Shown: positions 35,714 to 44,853 of the stretch, piece after piece
Layout of the letters: each line of letters opens with the position of its first letter
Position numbering within the stretch: position 1 is the stretch's first letter
Assembly (NCBI GenBank): GCA_020718645.1
Contig: DYRQ01000007.1
Coordinates: 1-44,853 of the forward strand
Reading direction: 5' to 3'
Length of the DNA: 44,853 nucleotides
Source of the DNA: Verrucomicrobium spinosum
GTDB taxonomy: Bacteria; Verrucomicrobiota; Verrucomicrobiia; JADLBR01; JAIBCM01
Position numbers and translations under genes: made by a program
The notes under the pieces: model-generated
Told to the model about the DNA's origin: nothing
The model's input: the letters and a program-made list of their open reading frames with translations, nothing else
The model's database searches: none

Positions 35714-35833
35714 AATTTCACACACTGTCTGGATGGCGACACCAGCAGGCTCCTAGGCTGTTTCTCTGCTAATTTTCGAGGAAACAAGATTTGACGATTG
35801 GCAGAAATCCGTTCATCCCTTACCTCTTTCTGT

Positions 35834-36865
35834 ATGCCTAAAACTAAAGCGGCCATCATCGGAGCCTCTGGTTACACGGGCGAGGAACTGGTGCGGCTCA
35901 TGTCGCGTCATCCTTCGCTGGAGTTGGCTGCGGTCACATCCCGACAGCACGCTGGCAAGCGAGCTGCCGACATCTACCCTTATCTTCGTCCCCCGCAAGA
36001 TCTCGTGTTCAGCAATCCCTCCCTCGCAGAGTTGCCGGCGTTGGCGGAGGTTTTTTTTCTCGCCCTGCCGCACGGTGAGTCCATGCACCATGCTGCCCCG
36101 CTACTGGAGGCTGGTCGGACGGTGATTGATCTGAGCGCTGATTTCCGGATCAAGGATCGCGAACGCTACCGCCAATATTATAAAGAAGAAGCGCCCGCTG
36201 AGGAGTGGTTGCAGCGCGCAGTTTACGGGAGTCCGGAGACCAACGCTTCTGCGTTGCAGGGTGCGAAGCTGGTGGCATGTCCGGGGTGTTATCCGACCAG
36301 TGTATTGCTGGCGCTCGCTCCGGCCCTGATGCGGGGCTGGGTGCGCCCGGACTCCGTCGTAGTCAACGCACTGAGCGGCACCTCGGGTGCCGGGCGCAAG
36401 GCTGATGTATCACTCCTCTTTTCCGAGTGCAACGAGAGCGTCAAACCCTACGGTGTGGGAACGCACCGGCATGTGCCCGAGATCGAGCAGGAGTTGTCCC
36501 GCGTATCAGGCGCGGCTGTGATCGTGCAGTTTACCCCGCATTTGCTGCCGATTACCCGTGGCATGCTCAGTTCTGTAGTGGCGGCTCCTTCGGGTGCTCT
36601 GCCTTCGCAGCAAGAGGTGGATGCCGCCTACGCTGAGTTCTGCTCGACGCGCCCGTTTGTGCGCTACTGTGCAGGCGAGTTGCCGGAGATCCGGCGTGTG
36701 GTTCAGACCAATCGCTGTGATGTCGCTGCACGGGTGGACACCCGCACCGGACGACTGCTTTTTTTCTCGGTAATTGATAACTTGACCAAGGGTGCCTCTG
36801 GACAGGCACTCCAATGCTGGAATTTGATCGCTGGACGCGACGAAACGGAAGGACTCCCCCTATGA
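35834..36865 (+). CDS. argC: N-acetyl-gamma-glutamyl-phosphate reductase
   Basis: Third step of arginine synthesis: reduces N-acetylglutamyl phosphate to the semialdehyde with NADPH. From ATG 35834, 343 residues (MPKTKAAIIGASGYTGEEL). The frame also opens at TTG 35798, but the ATG form fits the family length. Catalytic Cys152 is in ACPGCYPTSVL. GTSGAGRKADVSLLFSE and the His-containing TPHLLPITRGM are diagnostic. The argJ ATG overlaps the stop by 4 bp. No ArgR box was recognised in the upstream gap of about 240 bp that separates it from the divergent Fe-S carrier. Confidence 0.96.
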   Translation: MPKTKAAIIGASGYTGEELVRLMSRHPSLELAAVTSRQHAGKRAADIYPYLRPPQDLVFSNPSLAELPALAEVFFLALPHGESMHHAAPLLEAGRTVIDLSADFRIKDRERYRQYYKEEAPAEEWLQRAVYGSPETNASALQGAKLVACPGCYPTSVLLALAPALMRGWVRPDSVVVNALSGTSGAGRKADVSLLFSECNESVKPYGVGTHRHVPEIEQELSRVSGAAVIVQFTPHLLPITRGMLSSVVAAPSGALPSQQEVDAAYAEFCSTRPFVRYCAGELPEIRRVVQTNRCDVAARVDTRTGRLLFFSVIDNLTKGASGQALQCWNLIAGRDETEGLPL

Positions 36866-38079
36866 AAAAAGATCAAGGCTTCACAGCCATCAAAAACGGC
36901 ACGGTAACATCGCCTTCGGGTTTTTATGCTGCTGGTATTTCTGCGGGCATCAAAGCGGGGAAAAAGAAAGATCTCGCGCTGATCGTCAGCCAACTCCCCG
37001 CAACTGCCGCTGGCACTTTCACCACGAACCAGGTGAAAGCCGCGCCTGTTCATCTCTCTATGCGTCACATCAAGGACGGCAAAGCTAGCGTCATCGTGGC
37101 GAATAGCGGCAATGCGAATGCCTGCACGGGTATCCAAGGAGTGTCCGACGCCAAAGAGACTGCGGCAACGGCGGCCACGCTTCTCGGCTGCAAACAAACT
37201 GATGTCTTGGTCTGCTCCACCGGGCGCATCGGCGTCAACATGCCGATGGACACGATCAAGGCTGGCGTGAAAAAAGCCTTTGAAAATCTCGATGACGAGG
37301 CCGGCTCCGATGCAGCCGAGGCGATCATGACTTCCGACTCCTGCGCCAAGCAGGTCGCGGTCAAACTTTTGGTGGACGATAAGGTTGTCACCATCGGGGG
37401 TATCGCCAAAGGCGCCGGTATGATTGACCCGATGATGGCCACGATGTTGGCGTTCATCACTACGGATGCCGCGATAGACCGCCGCACGCTCCAGCGGTGT
37501 CTGTTCGAGGCGGTGGATCTATCGTTCAATGCCATCTGCGTGGATGGCGATATGAGCACCAACGACACGGTGCTCATGCTGGCTAACGGCGCTGCCGAAA
37601 ACAGCATCCTGCGCAGCTACCACAAAGATCTTGAGAAGTTCCAGAAAGCCTTGAATTGGGTCACCCGCGAACTGGCACGCAAGATCGTGCTCGACGGTGA
37701 GGGAGTCACCAAGCTGGTGGAAGTGCATGTCGAGGGCGCAGCCTCTGTCACGGACGCGAAGATAGCAGCCGAGTCCATCTCGAAATCAGCGCTGGTCAAG
37801 TGCGCGTGGTTTGGTGGCGACCCGAACTGGGGTCGTCTGATGTGTGCTATCGGCTATTCCTCGGCCCGCGTGCGCGAAGAACTCGTGGACATTTATTACG
37901 ATGGTCTTTTGGTGGTGCGCCATGGGCGTCAAGCCAAGTGCCCCGAGGCAAAATTGCGCAAGATCGTTGCCAAGGATCAGTTCCGCATCACGGTGAATCT
38001 CCACCTCGGTCAAGGTAAGCACACGGTTTATACCACGGACCTGACCGATGATTATGTGAATTTCAACAAAGGGGAATAG
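36862..38079 (+). CDS. argJ: Glutamate N-acetyltransferase / amino-acid acetyltransferase
   Basis: Recycles the acetyl group from N-acetylornithine to glutamate, closing the cyclic arginine pathway; bifunctional members also use acetyl-CoA. ATG at 36862 overlaps the argC stop (ATGA) and has GGAAGGA upstream. The frame runs 16 codons further into argC but this start is preferred (405 residues). The self-cleavage site is at MMATMLAFI, with nucleophile Thr194 following Ala. GGIAKGAGMIDP upstream is the usual motif. The proenzyme is expected to split into alpha and beta chains. No argA is seen, consistent with a bifunctional or cyclic route. Confidence 0.96.
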   Translation: MKKDQGFTAIKNGTVTSPSGFYAAGISAGIKAGKKKDLALIVSQLPATAAGTFTTNQVKAAPVHLSMRHIKDGKASVIVANSGNANACTGIQGVSDAKETAATAATLLGCKQTDVLVCSTGRIGVNMPMDTIKAGVKKAFENLDDEAGSDAAEAIMTSDSCAKQVAVKLLVDDKVVTIGGIAKGAGMIDPMMATMLAFITTDAAIDRRTLQRCLFEAVDLSFNAICVDGDMSTNDTVLMLANGAAENSILRSYHKDLEKFQKALNWVTRELARKIVLDGEGVTKLVEVHVEGAASVTDAKIAAESISKSALVKCAWFGGDPNWGRLMCAIGYSSARVREELVDIYYDGLLVVRHGRQAKCPEAKLRKIVAKDQFRITVNLHLGQGKHTVYTTDLTDDYVNFNKGE

Positions 38080-38086
38080 AGCCTCC

Positions 38087-38941
38087 ATGCACGCGCCCAA
38101 TTTGATCGAAGCCCTGCCTTACATCCAAGAGTTCCGCGGACACACCGTTGTTGTGAAGTATGGCGGCAGCGCCATGGAAAACCCCGATCTTGTCCAAGTG
38201 GTGCTTCAAGACATCGCCGTGCTCAATGCCATCAATATCCGCGCAGTTGTCGTGCATGGTGGCGGCAAATCCATCAGCCAGCGCATGGGCGAGGCGGGTA
38301 TCCAGCCCCGTTTTGTCTCGGGTATCCGTGTCACTGACGCCGAGTCCATGAAGATCGTCGAGAGCGTGTTGGACCGTGAGGTCAATGCAGACATCGTGCA
38401 CCGACTACAACGCATGGGCGCGTCGGCCGCTGGCGTCTCGGGCAAGGAAGTCTTTCTTGCCAGTAAAGGGCCTTTAATTAAAACCGATGACGGCTTTGCC
38501 GATGCGGGTCTTGTCGGGGAGGTGGCCCGGGTGAACCTCGCGCCGATCCGCGAATGTTTCAACGACGGCGAGGTGCCTGTGGTGTCGCCCATAGGGCGCG
38601 ATGAGAACGGCGTCATTTACAATATTAATGCCGACATTTCTGCCATGGAACTCGCCATCGCCCTGCGTGCAGCCAAGCTGGTTTATATCTCCGATGTGCC
38701 CGGCGTGCTCCGCGATGCCTCCAACCCCTCGTCCTTGATCCCCACGATTCGCATCTCTGAGATTGCTGGGCTCGCCGAACAGGGTGTGCTCAAAGGCGGC
38801 ATGCTCCCCAAACTCGATAGTGCCAAAGACGCGCTCGAGCGTGGTGTCGGCAAGGTGCAATTCATTGATGGGCGCCAAGAGCACTCGCTGCTGGCAGAGA
38901 TGTTCACCGAGGCAGGGTGCGGCACGGAAATTATTCGATGA
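38087..38941 (+). CDS. argB: Acetylglutamate kinase
   Basis: Second step of arginine synthesis. 284 residues of the amino-acid kinase fold. VVVKYGGSAM (ATP site Lys-x-Gly-Gly), VVVHGGGKSIS (substrate), then VNAD and GVSGKEV. The end has YISDVPGVLRD and KGGMLPKLDSAKDAL. The N-terminal helix before the first strand (APNLIEALPYIQEF) is present. In arginine-sensitive hexameric kinases a longer mobile N-terminal helix is found, so feedback control is possible but cannot be decided here. The argD ATG overlaps the stop by 4 bp. Confidence 0.97.
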   Translation: MHAPNLIEALPYIQEFRGHTVVVKYGGSAMENPDLVQVVLQDIAVLNAINIRAVVVHGGGKSISQRMGEAGIQPRFVSGIRVTDAESMKIVESVLDREVNADIVHRLQRMGASAAGVSGKEVFLASKGPLIKTDDGFADAGLVGEVARVNLAPIRECFNDGEVPVVSPIGRDENGVIYNINADISAMELAIALRAAKLVYISDVPGVLRDASNPSSLIPTIRISEIAGLAEQGVLKGGMLPKLDSAKDALERGVGKVQFIDGRQEHSLLAEMFTEAGCGTEIIR

Positions 38942-40176
38942 GCTGCCTGGACACCAGTCGGGATATAGAATCGGCCTACGCCAAATTTGTCGTGCCCACC
39001 TATGCACGCAGCCTTTCGCTGGTGCGTGGCAAAGGTATCAAAGTCTGGGATGCCGAAGGGCGCGAATACTTGGATTTTAGTGGCGGCATTGCCGTGAATT
39101 GTCTGGGGCACGCGCACTCCGTCATCGCTGAGACGCTCCACAAACAAGCCTCGCTGTTGGTGCATACCTCCAACCTTTTTTACACGCGCCCTCAGGTGCG
39201 GTTGGCTGAAGAATTGGTCGGGCTGTCAGGTCCGGGTAAAATATTTTTCTGCAACAGCGGTGCCGAGGCCAATGAAGCTCTCTACAAACTGGCTCGCCGC
39301 GTTGGACATGATGCGGGTCGTTTTGAAATACTCACTGCCGAAAACTCCTTCCACGGGCGCACGCTCGCAGGCATTGCCGCCACCGGGCAGGACAAGGTGA
39401 AAAAAGGTTTCGACCCGATCACTCCCGGCTTCCGTTACATCCCTTACAACGACCTTGCTGCTGCCGAGGCGGCCATTGACGAGAAGACGGCAGCCATCCT
39501 CATCGAAGGTATTCAAGGTGAGGGCGGCGTCACTCCCGCCACTCCAGAATACCTCCTTGGTCTGCGTGCCTTGTGTGATCGCCATGGCATTCTCCTGATG
39601 ATGGATGCCGTGCAGTGCGGCATGTTCCGAACGGGCACATTTTTGAGTTCTGGGCGCATTCTCGAGAACACAGATGGTGGGGAAGATTTTTCGTTTGACG
39701 CTGTCTCCATGGCTAAATCCCTCGGCGGCGGGTTCCCTATCGGCTGCACTTGGATTTCTGAAAAATACCAAGATGTTCTCGATGCAGGGAGTCATGGGAC
39801 TACTTACGGTGGCACCCCCTTGGCCTGCGCGGTGGCGCTTTCAGTCATGGAAGTGATACGCGAGCAAAACTTGGCTCACAACGCGCGGCGCATCGGGGAG
39901 TTTCTCGGCTCGAACTTTAGCATGCTCTCAGCGAAACACCCGGATCGGGTGGTCGCAGTGCGCGGTTTCGGCTGCATGTTAGGCGTGGAAATCATAGAGC
40001 CTGTAGCCGGAGCAGTGAGTGCGTTGCGACACGCTGGTCTAATTGTGGTTCCTGCAGGACGCAACACCGTGCGCTGGTTGCCTCCTCTGAATGTCACTAT
40101 GGAGGAATGCACTCGAGCCATCGAAATTTTCGCCGCTTATTTGTCGGCGCCCCTGCCATCGCCCAAGGAATCCTGA
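38938..40176 (+). CDS. argD: Acetylornithine aminotransferase
   Basis: Converts N-acetylglutamate semialdehyde to N-acetylornithine; may also serve lysine synthesis. Class III PLP aminotransferase, 412 residues from ATG 38938. A GTG seven codons upstream is open but unlikely. NSGAEANEAL phosphate site, Lys260 in SMAKSLGGGFPIG, and Asp223 in MMDAVQCGMFRTG. The usual DEVQ is DAVQ here, so the conserved Glu next to the cofactor Asp is Ala. ATGA overlap with argB, and 33 bp to argF. Confidence 0.96.
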   Translation: MSCLDTSRDIESAYAKFVVPTYARSLSLVRGKGIKVWDAEGREYLDFSGGIAVNCLGHAHSVIAETLHKQASLLVHTSNLFYTRPQVRLAEELVGLSGPGKIFFCNSGAEANEALYKLARRVGHDAGRFEILTAENSFHGRTLAGIAATGQDKVKKGFDPITPGFRYIPYNDLAAAEAAIDEKTAAILIEGIQGEGGVTPATPEYLLGLRALCDRHGILLMMDAVQCGMFRTGTFLSSGRILENTDGGEDFSFDAVSMAKSLGGGFPIGCTWISEKYQDVLDAGSHGTTYGGTPLACAVALSVMEVIREQNLAHNARRIGEFLGSNFSMLSAKHPDRVVAVRGFGCMLGVEIIEPVAGAVSALRHAGLIVVPAGRNTVRWLPPLNVTMEECTRAIEIFAAYLSAPLPSPKES

Positions 40177-40209
40177 GCGCTACTACCATTCGTTGGAGGA
40201 ATAATCACC

Positions 40210-41115
40210 ATGAGACACTACACCCGTTTTGACAGCCTCAGTGCTACTGAGACACGCCATGTCCTACGCCTGGCCGCCGAGTTGAAGAAGGGCAGGGGGC
40301 AGGCATCTGCACCGAGGCCATTCCAAGGACAGACTTGGGGTTTGATTTTCAATAAATCCTCGACGCGCACCCGTGTTTCCTTCGAGGTTGGCCTGCGTGA
40401 ATTGGGGGCGCAGTCGCTTTTCCTCTCTGCCGCCGACATCCAGCTCGGGCGCGGCGAACCGATGCGCGATACAGCCCGTGTGCTGGGTCGCATGATGCAT
40501 GGTGCCGTCATCCGGACTTATGCCCAGAGCGATGTTGAGGAATTTGCTAAACTCAGCGGCATACCCACGATCAACGCGTTGACGGATGAGGAACATCCCT
40601 GCCAGATCTTGGCGGATATTTTTACGGTGGAAGAACGCAAAGGTCCGATGGAAAAGCAGAAAGTGGTCTTCATCGGAGACGCTGCCTGCAATGTCCCGCT
40701 CTCGTGGGTGGCAGCTTCGCGCCAACTCGGTTTCCCGCTCGTGCTGTGCGCCCCTGAGGGCTACCAGCCTCCAGTCGAGGCGTTGGCAGGTGCGCCAGTG
40801 ACTATCGAGCCCGATCCCCTCAAGGCAGCCGAGGGTGCCGATGTGCTCTACACTGATGTTTGGGTATCTATGGGCAAGGAGTCGGAAAAAGCGCAGCGCA
40901 TGTCTGCGATGAAAGATTACCAGATCAACGCCTCTATGCTGGCTGTGGCCAAGCCGGAGGCACTCGTCATGCACTGTCTGCCAGCGTATCGCGGGCTCGA
41001 GATATCCGAGGAAGTTTTCGAGCTGCATGCTGACACGATTTTCCAAGAAGCCGAAAACCGCCTGCACGCGCAGAAAGGGTTGCTCTACTTCTTGCATGGC
41101 GAAAACAGTCTTTGA
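40210..41115 (+). CDS. argF: Ornithine carbamoyltransferase
   Basis: Makes citrulline from ornithine and carbamoyl phosphate. 301 residues, family length. Carbamoyl-phosphate loop KSSTRTRVSFEV (about 49-60). The ornithine-binding segment MHCLPAYRG near 256 is that of OTCase rather than ATCase. GGAGGA at 40196 gives a strong ribosome site, the best in the arg operon. With argC, J, B and D it completes synthesis to citrulline; argG and argH are not in the window. Confidence 0.97.
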   Translation: MRHYTRFDSLSATETRHVLRLAAELKKGRGQASAPRPFQGQTWGLIFNKSSTRTRVSFEVGLRELGAQSLFLSAADIQLGRGEPMRDTARVLGRMMHGAVIRTYAQSDVEEFAKLSGIPTINALTDEEHPCQILADIFTVEERKGPMEKQKVVFIGDAACNVPLSWVAASRQLGFPLVLCAPEGYQPPVEALAGAPVTIEPDPLKAAEGADVLYTDVWVSMGKESEKAQRMSAMKDYQINASMLAVAKPEALVMHCLPAYRGLEISEEVFELHADTIFQEAENRLHAQKGLLYFLHGENSL

Positions 41116-41137
41116 TCTACTACAACGGGGAGATGGC

Positions 41138-42226
41138 ATGTCGTTCACATCATTGCAGGCACTGATCCAGAAAGTGAATCTATGGGAGATAGGTTTGTTC
41201 TGCCTCGTCAACGCACTGGGTCTTGCCGCTGTTTGGGTTTTCAATAAATGGGGTGTCAAAGCCTGTGTGGATAAGTTCTCGCAGAAGAATCCCGAGATGG
41301 CTGGCCCAGTTTCTCGGGCGGTGGCTGCGCCTGTGGGCACGATCATTTTCCTCGCCTTTTTTAACAACGCCAAATCCGTATTTGCCCACATGCCCGGCTG
41401 GCTCTGGATGCTGTGTGAGAACGCGACGAAACTGGTCTATCTCATAGCCACCCTCGTCTTCTTGTTTCGCGTGGTAGATGTGATCGTAGCTGTGCTGCGC
41501 AAGAAATGGGAGACGCCCGACACCACGCTGGACGAGCACATGCTGAATCTGGTGGAGAAGGGGATCAAGACGGTGGCCTTCCTGCTAGTGGCTCTGGTGG
41601 GTCTGGATCACATGGGAGTGAAAGTGCTCGGCCTGTTGGCCGGTCTTGGTTTCATCGGTGCCGCGGTCGCTCTGGCACTGCAATCCACCATCGGCAATAT
41701 CATTGGTTCTCTCGAGATTCTGGCCGACCGCCTTTTCCGGATCGGGGACAGGGTGGCGTTTGGCGAATACGATGGATTCGTCACCAAGATGGGTCTGCGA
41801 AGCGTGGAATTGACCTCGCTTTACGGTGATAAAATCAACCTTCCCAACAAAGATTTTGTGGATAAGCAACTCCGCAACTTCAGCCTAGGTCGTTTTGTTC
41901 GCACTTCTGTGGTTGTCGGCATCACCTACGACCACACACGCCAGCGCATCGAACAGGCCATGGCTGTCGTGAAATCAGCCGTGGAATCAATTGCCTCCGA
42001 ACCCGATATGCCAGAGATCAAAAATGTCGTGGTGGTATTCAAAAAAATGGGGGATTTCAGCCTCGATCTCGAAGTGGTCTTCTGGGCTGCCTACAAGAAT
42101 GTGCAAGGCTACAACAGGGTTCTGACTGCCGCGAATCTCCATATCAAAGAAGGTTTGGATCAAGCCGGTATCGGCATCGCGTTCCCGACGCAGACGCTGC
42201 ATATCGCCCAACCCGAGAGCCGCTGA
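41138..42226 (+). CDS. mscS: Small-conductance mechanosensitive channel (MscS family)
   Basis: Heptameric channel that opens under membrane tension to release solutes. From ATG 41138 it has 362 residues. The frame is open further into argF (41027) but GGGGAGA lies 6-7 nt before this ATG. Four hydrophobic helices; the pore helix TM3 is VLGLLAGLGFIGAAVALALQSTIGNIIGSLEILADR, with the Gly/Ala packing of the family. RIGDRVAFG, LPNKDFVDKQLRNFS, and a mixed alpha/beta C-terminus follow. It starts 22 bp after argF and may be co-transcribed, though unrelated in role. A short hairpin with 5 T (about 42260-42285) follows at low strength. Confidence 0.94.
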   Translation: MSFTSLQALIQKVNLWEIGLFCLVNALGLAAVWVFNKWGVKACVDKFSQKNPEMAGPVSRAVAAPVGTIIFLAFFNNAKSVFAHMPGWLWMLCENATKLVYLIATLVFLFRVVDVIVAVLRKKWETPDTTLDEHMLNLVEKGIKTVAFLLVALVGLDHMGVKVLGLLAGLGFIGAAVALALQSTIGNIIGSLEILADRLFRIGDRVAFGEYDGFVTKMGLRSVELTSLYGDKINLPNKDFVDKQLRNFSLGRFVRTSVVVGITYDHTRQRIEQAMAVVKSAVESIASEPDMPEIKNVVVVFKKMGDFSLDLEVVFWAAYKNVQGYNRVLTAANLHIKEGLDQAGIGIAFPTQTLHIAQPESR

Positions 42227-42372
42227 AAAGCTGTTCGGTCTCACTCCGCCCGCTCCTTGCGAGCACTTTTTCGGCTGGCCTAGCAGCCTCCTGTTGTAAG
42301 TGGCAATGTGAAGAAATTGTATCGGGACTAAAATATGTTTCACAAATGCTGCCTCCCACTTAGGAAAGAGGT

Positions 42373-43143
42373 GTGGATAACACAGAAACGCCCATTATCA
42401 GCGTCCAGAACTTGCACAAAAGTTTTGGTGAACACGAAATCCTGAAGGGTATTTCCCTCGATGTATTCGAGGGGGAACTCATCTCGCTTATCGGCCCCTC
42501 CGGCTGCGGCAAGTCCACCTTGCTGCGCTGCCTGAACTGTCTCGAAGAATTGGATAGTGGCAAGTTCACTATCGGCGGGATCACCTTAGAGAAAAAGTCT
42601 AAGCACGAAGAGGACGAAGATTTTCACGAGCAAGCCCACCTCCTGCGCCAAAATGTGGGCATGGTCTTCCAGAGCTTCAATCTTTTCCCACACAAGACCG
42701 TGCTGGAAAACATCACCATGGCACCGCTCGTAGTGAAAAAACAACCCCGCGAAGAGGCTGTGGAAAATGCGCATCGCCTACTGAAAAAAGTCGGGCTCGA
42801 GAATTTCGCTCACCGCTTCCCAGCCCAGTTGTCCGGCGGGCAGAAACAGCGCGCTGCCATTGCCCGTTCGCTCGCGATGAATCCGAAAGTGATGCTCTAC
42901 GACGAGCCGACTTCCGCCCTCGACCCGGAGCTGGTGGACGAGGTGTTGCAAGTCATGCGCGAACTCGATGCCGATGGTATGACCCAGCTCGTGGTCACCC
43001 ACGAGATGCGCTTTGCCAAGGATGCCTCTGACTACATTGTGTATATGGAGCAAGGCCAGATCATCGAGATTTCCGATGAGGATGAAATTTTTGTAAACCC
43101 CAAGGATGAGCGCACCCGCCGATTCCTGAAAAAATTCATGTGA
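42373..43143 (+). CDS. glnQ: Polar amino-acid ABC transporter ATP-binding protein
   Basis: 256-residue ATPase of the GlnQ/HisP type. Walker [15 protein letters not shown]-loop [18 protein letters not shown], signature [16 protein letters not shown], Walker [17 protein letters not shown], and H-loop [15 protein letters not shown] charged insert ([17 protein letters not shown]) precedes the Q-loop. GTG start, with AGGAAAGAG just upstream. Coupled by a 4-bp overlap (GTGA) to the permease fusion, so the two genes make a complete importer. Confidence 0.96.
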   Translation: MDNTETPIISVQNLHKSFGEHEILKGISLDVFEGELISLIGPSGCGKSTLLRCLNCLEELDSGKFTIGGITLEKKSKHEEDEDFHEQAHLLRQNVGMVFQSFNLFPHKTVLENITMAPLVVKKQPREEAVENAHRLLKKVGLENFAHRFPAQLSGGQKQRAAIARSLAMNPKVMLYDEPTSALDPELVDEVLQVMRELDADGMTQLVVTHEMRFAKDASDYIVYMEQGQIIEISDEDEIFVNPKDERTRRFLKKFM

Positions 43144-44702
43144 GAACGCTTATGAACCGTTGGATTTATCTGTTGGTTGCCTTGCTGCTGCCTTCCCTCT
43201 CGAGTCTCCGCGCCGAGGGCGAGGAAAAACTTTTGCGCTGGGGTGGCGATGCCCAAGGTGGGGCTCCCTATGTATTCCAAGACCCCGAGGATCCCACGAT
43301 CCTGAAGGGCTTTGAGGTGGATCTCATCGAGGCCATAGCCAAGCGCATGGGTCGCAAACCTGTGTTTGTGCAGAACGAGTGGAGCGGTCTCATCCCCGGT
43401 CTCGATCGTGGCGACTACGACATCGCTCTGAGCGGTCAGGAAATCACCCCTGAGCACGAAGAGAATTTCATCTTCACCAAGCCCTACTACATCACGGGCG
43501 CACAGCTCGTGGTGGGACGCTCGAACACGGTGATCGAAGATCTGAAGGATTGCGGTGGGAAAAAGATCGGTTCGCTCAAAGAGTCCGAAGCCACGCGCAT
43601 CCTGCGTGCCGCCGGCAATATCGAAGTCGTCTCCTACGAGGACGAGGTCAATGCCTTCAACGACACCGTGCTCGGACGCATGGACGGCGCCATGGTGGAT
43701 CAGCCTGTGGCCGTTTTCTACGGGCTCATTAATCCCGGCCTGAAATCAGTCGGCAAACTCGCTGGCCGCATCGAATACGGCATGGCCGCCAACCAAAAGC
43801 AGCAAGCTTTGGTGGAGGAGATTAACCGGGCCCTCGACGAGGTGATCGCCTCGGGCGAATTCCGCACCATCTTCGAGCGCTGGAACCTCTGGAACGCGCT
43901 GCTCGCCGAGCATATCGGTGCCACGGATGTGGCCTCGCAAAGTGCCCCGACGGAGTTTGATGCTTGGTGTGAATTGCAGAAGCGCTCGTTGACTTGGGTG
44001 GATAAGATGAATCGTTACATCTCATTTATCCCGATCCTGCTCAACGGTGCCTGGACGACGCTCTGGCTCTCGGTGATTTCCATGAGCTTGGCTGTTGCAC
44101 TCGGACTCGTGCTTGCCGTCGTGCGTATCTACGCGCCCAAGCCGATTTCCTTGCTGGCGATGATCTATATCGAAGTCGTGCGTGGCACACCACTGCTGAT
44201 TCAGCTTTTCCTGATCTTTTATGGATTGCCATTGCTCGGTCTGAATCTGACGCCGCCCTTGGCAGCTTTTATAGGTTTGGGGTTGAACTACGCAGCTTAT
44301 GAGGCGGAAAACTATCGTGCCGGCCTGATGTCCGTATCCAAAGGCCAGCTCGAGGCGGCGCTCTCCTTGGGCATGACGCGGGGGCAAGGCCTGCGCCATG
44401 TGGTCGTGCCGCAAGCGGTGCGCCTCGTCATACCGCCAGTGACCAACGACTTTATCTCGCTGCTCAAAGATTCGTCCTTGGTCTCGGTGATCACCATGGT
44501 GGAGTTGACTAAAATATACAGTCAGCTCGCCCAGACCTATTTCGACTATCTCGGAATTGGTCTCATGACAGCCGTGGTCTATCTGCTGCTGGGGTTGCCT
44601 TTCGTGCGCTTGGCCTCGTGGTTCGAGAGCCACCTGCATGTGGACGCTCGTGGCAACGGTCAACGCCCCGGCATGATGCCTGCCCCTGCCGCGAGTAAAT
44701 AG
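43140..44702 (+). CDS. Fused substrate-binding / permease protein of polar amino-acid ABC importer
   Basis: 520 residues. Signal or anchor helix (about 6-25), then a periplasmic binding domain (about 30-265): [45 protein letters not shown] and a final [12 protein letters not shown]. The permease domain starts near 300 and has the HisM/GlnP pattern [38 protein letters not shown] and the EAA-like loop [38 protein letters not shown]. Such fusions are known from lactic bacteria (GlnP). Start GTG 43140 or ATG 43152. The substrate is probably Gln, Glu, Arg or a related polar residue; the arg neighbours hint at basic amino acids. Confidence 0.92.
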   Translation: MRTLMNRWIYLLVALLLPSLSSLRAEGEEKLLRWGGDAQGGAPYVFQDPEDPTILKGFEVDLIEAIAKRMGRKPVFVQNEWSGLIPGLDRGDYDIALSGQEITPEHEENFIFTKPYYITGAQLVVGRSNTVIEDLKDCGGKKIGSLKESEATRILRAAGNIEVVSYEDEVNAFNDTVLGRMDGAMVDQPVAVFYGLINPGLKSVGKLAGRIEYGMAANQKQQALVEEINRALDEVIASGEFRTIFERWNLWNALLAEHIGATDVASQSAPTEFDAWCELQKRSLTWVDKMNRYISFIPILLNGAWTTLWLSVISMSLAVALGLVLAVVRIYAPKPISLLAMIYIEVVRGTPLLIQLFLIFYGLPLLGLNLTPPLAAFIGLGLNYAAYEAENYRAGLMSVSKGQLEAALSLGMTRGQGLRHVVVPQAVRLVIPPVTNDFISLLKDSSLVSVITMVELTKIYSQLAQTYFDYLGIGLMTAVVYLLLGLPFVRLASWFESHLHVDARGNGQRPGMMPAPAASK

Positions 44703-44796
44703 CTGCGGCAGGTCTGGGCCTTGGGTTAGAGGTTCTCAGAACGGGTGGATGTTGGTGTATTGTCCAGCACCACTTGTTATTGCATAATCTCGATTA
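44703..44796. other. Spacer after the transporter operon
   Basis: No gene. A 94-bp spacer between the permease stop and the repeat. I saw no clear hairpin terminator in it. Confidence 0.4.
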
Positions 44797-44853
44797 AACC
44801 CAGATTTTGCATTAGACACCATATTTTCTACTGATGCAGAGCTAAAAACACCC
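44797..44853. repeat. Left end of the 180-bp terminal-inverted-repeat element (partial)
   Basis: Identical to 11565-11621 except one base (A at 44823 versus G at 11591): 56 of 57 positions. It starts with the terminal repeat AACCCAGATTTTGCATTAG and runs to CTAAAAACACCC at the last base of the window. The sequence upstream of it differs from that at 11550-11564 except for a shared TTA. The element continues beyond the window. Confidence 0.85.

Noticed and set aside
40264-41391. 375-codon minus-strand frame opposite argF and mscS
   Set aside because: Fully covered by argF and the start of mscS, both certain genes; no recognisable domain in the antisense product.

Overview
The window (44,853 bp, GC-rich, about 93% coding) is an ordinary-looking bacterial chromosome segment. 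I see no rRNA, tRNA, phage, transposase or CRISPR array. A Verrucomicrobiota (PVC group) origin fits best but is an inference. The reasons are a sigma-70 factor with a very long Lys/Ala/Pro-rich N-terminal tail, a signal peptidase I with a large insert, an N-methylated pseudopilin of the kind abundant in that phylum, and an operon that would suit the glycosylated, acylated C30 carotenoids known from Rubritalea.

Layout. 224-5382 (-): mtnA, apt, guaA, gatC, gatA (methionine/purine salvage, GMP synthesis, tRNA amidation). 5489-11318 (+): unknown exported protein, dnaG, rpoD. 11319-12076: the only long gene-free stretch, holding nested inverted repeats and a 180-bp element with 19-bp terminal inverted repeats. 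12077-17814 (-): lepA, lepB, pseudopilin, DegT-type sugar aminotransferase, nucleotide-sugar epimerase. 17949-21527 (+): polysaccharide deacetylase, squalene/phytoene synthase family enzyme, PlsC-type acyltransferase, GT2 glycosyltransferase. 21612-23733 (-): membrane PAS-like sensor, lone receiver, Ser/Thr kinase. 23850-26322 (+): membrane coiled-coil protein, then a sialate O-acetylesterase-like protein with altered active site. 26392-29002 (-): gnd, ppk2, YbgC-type thioesterase. 29141-32580 (+): small Cys-rich protein, a structured intergenic RNA candidate with a strong terminator, clpS, DUF2017-like gene, cheD, HDOD protein, exported unknown. 32600-35558 (-): A-type Fe-S carrier, P1B metal ATPase, exported coiled-coil protein. 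35834-44702 (+): argC-argJ-argB-argD-argF, mscS, and a polar amino-acid ABC transporter (ATPase plus a binding-protein/permease fusion).

The segment starts 15 bp inside one copy of the 180-bp repeat and ends 57 bp inside another, with a complete copy at 11565-11744. This looks like a contig broken at a dispersed, MITE-like repeat. Co-directional genes are packed tightly with many 1-4 bp stop/start overlaps, so most blocks are probably operons.

The parts most worth a second look are the repeat element, the sensor-receiver-Ser/Thr kinase module without a histidine kinase, the deacetylase/terpene synthase/acyltransferase/glycosyltransferase operon, the DnaG lacking three of four zinc ligands, and the alternatively folding RNA candidate upstream of clpS.
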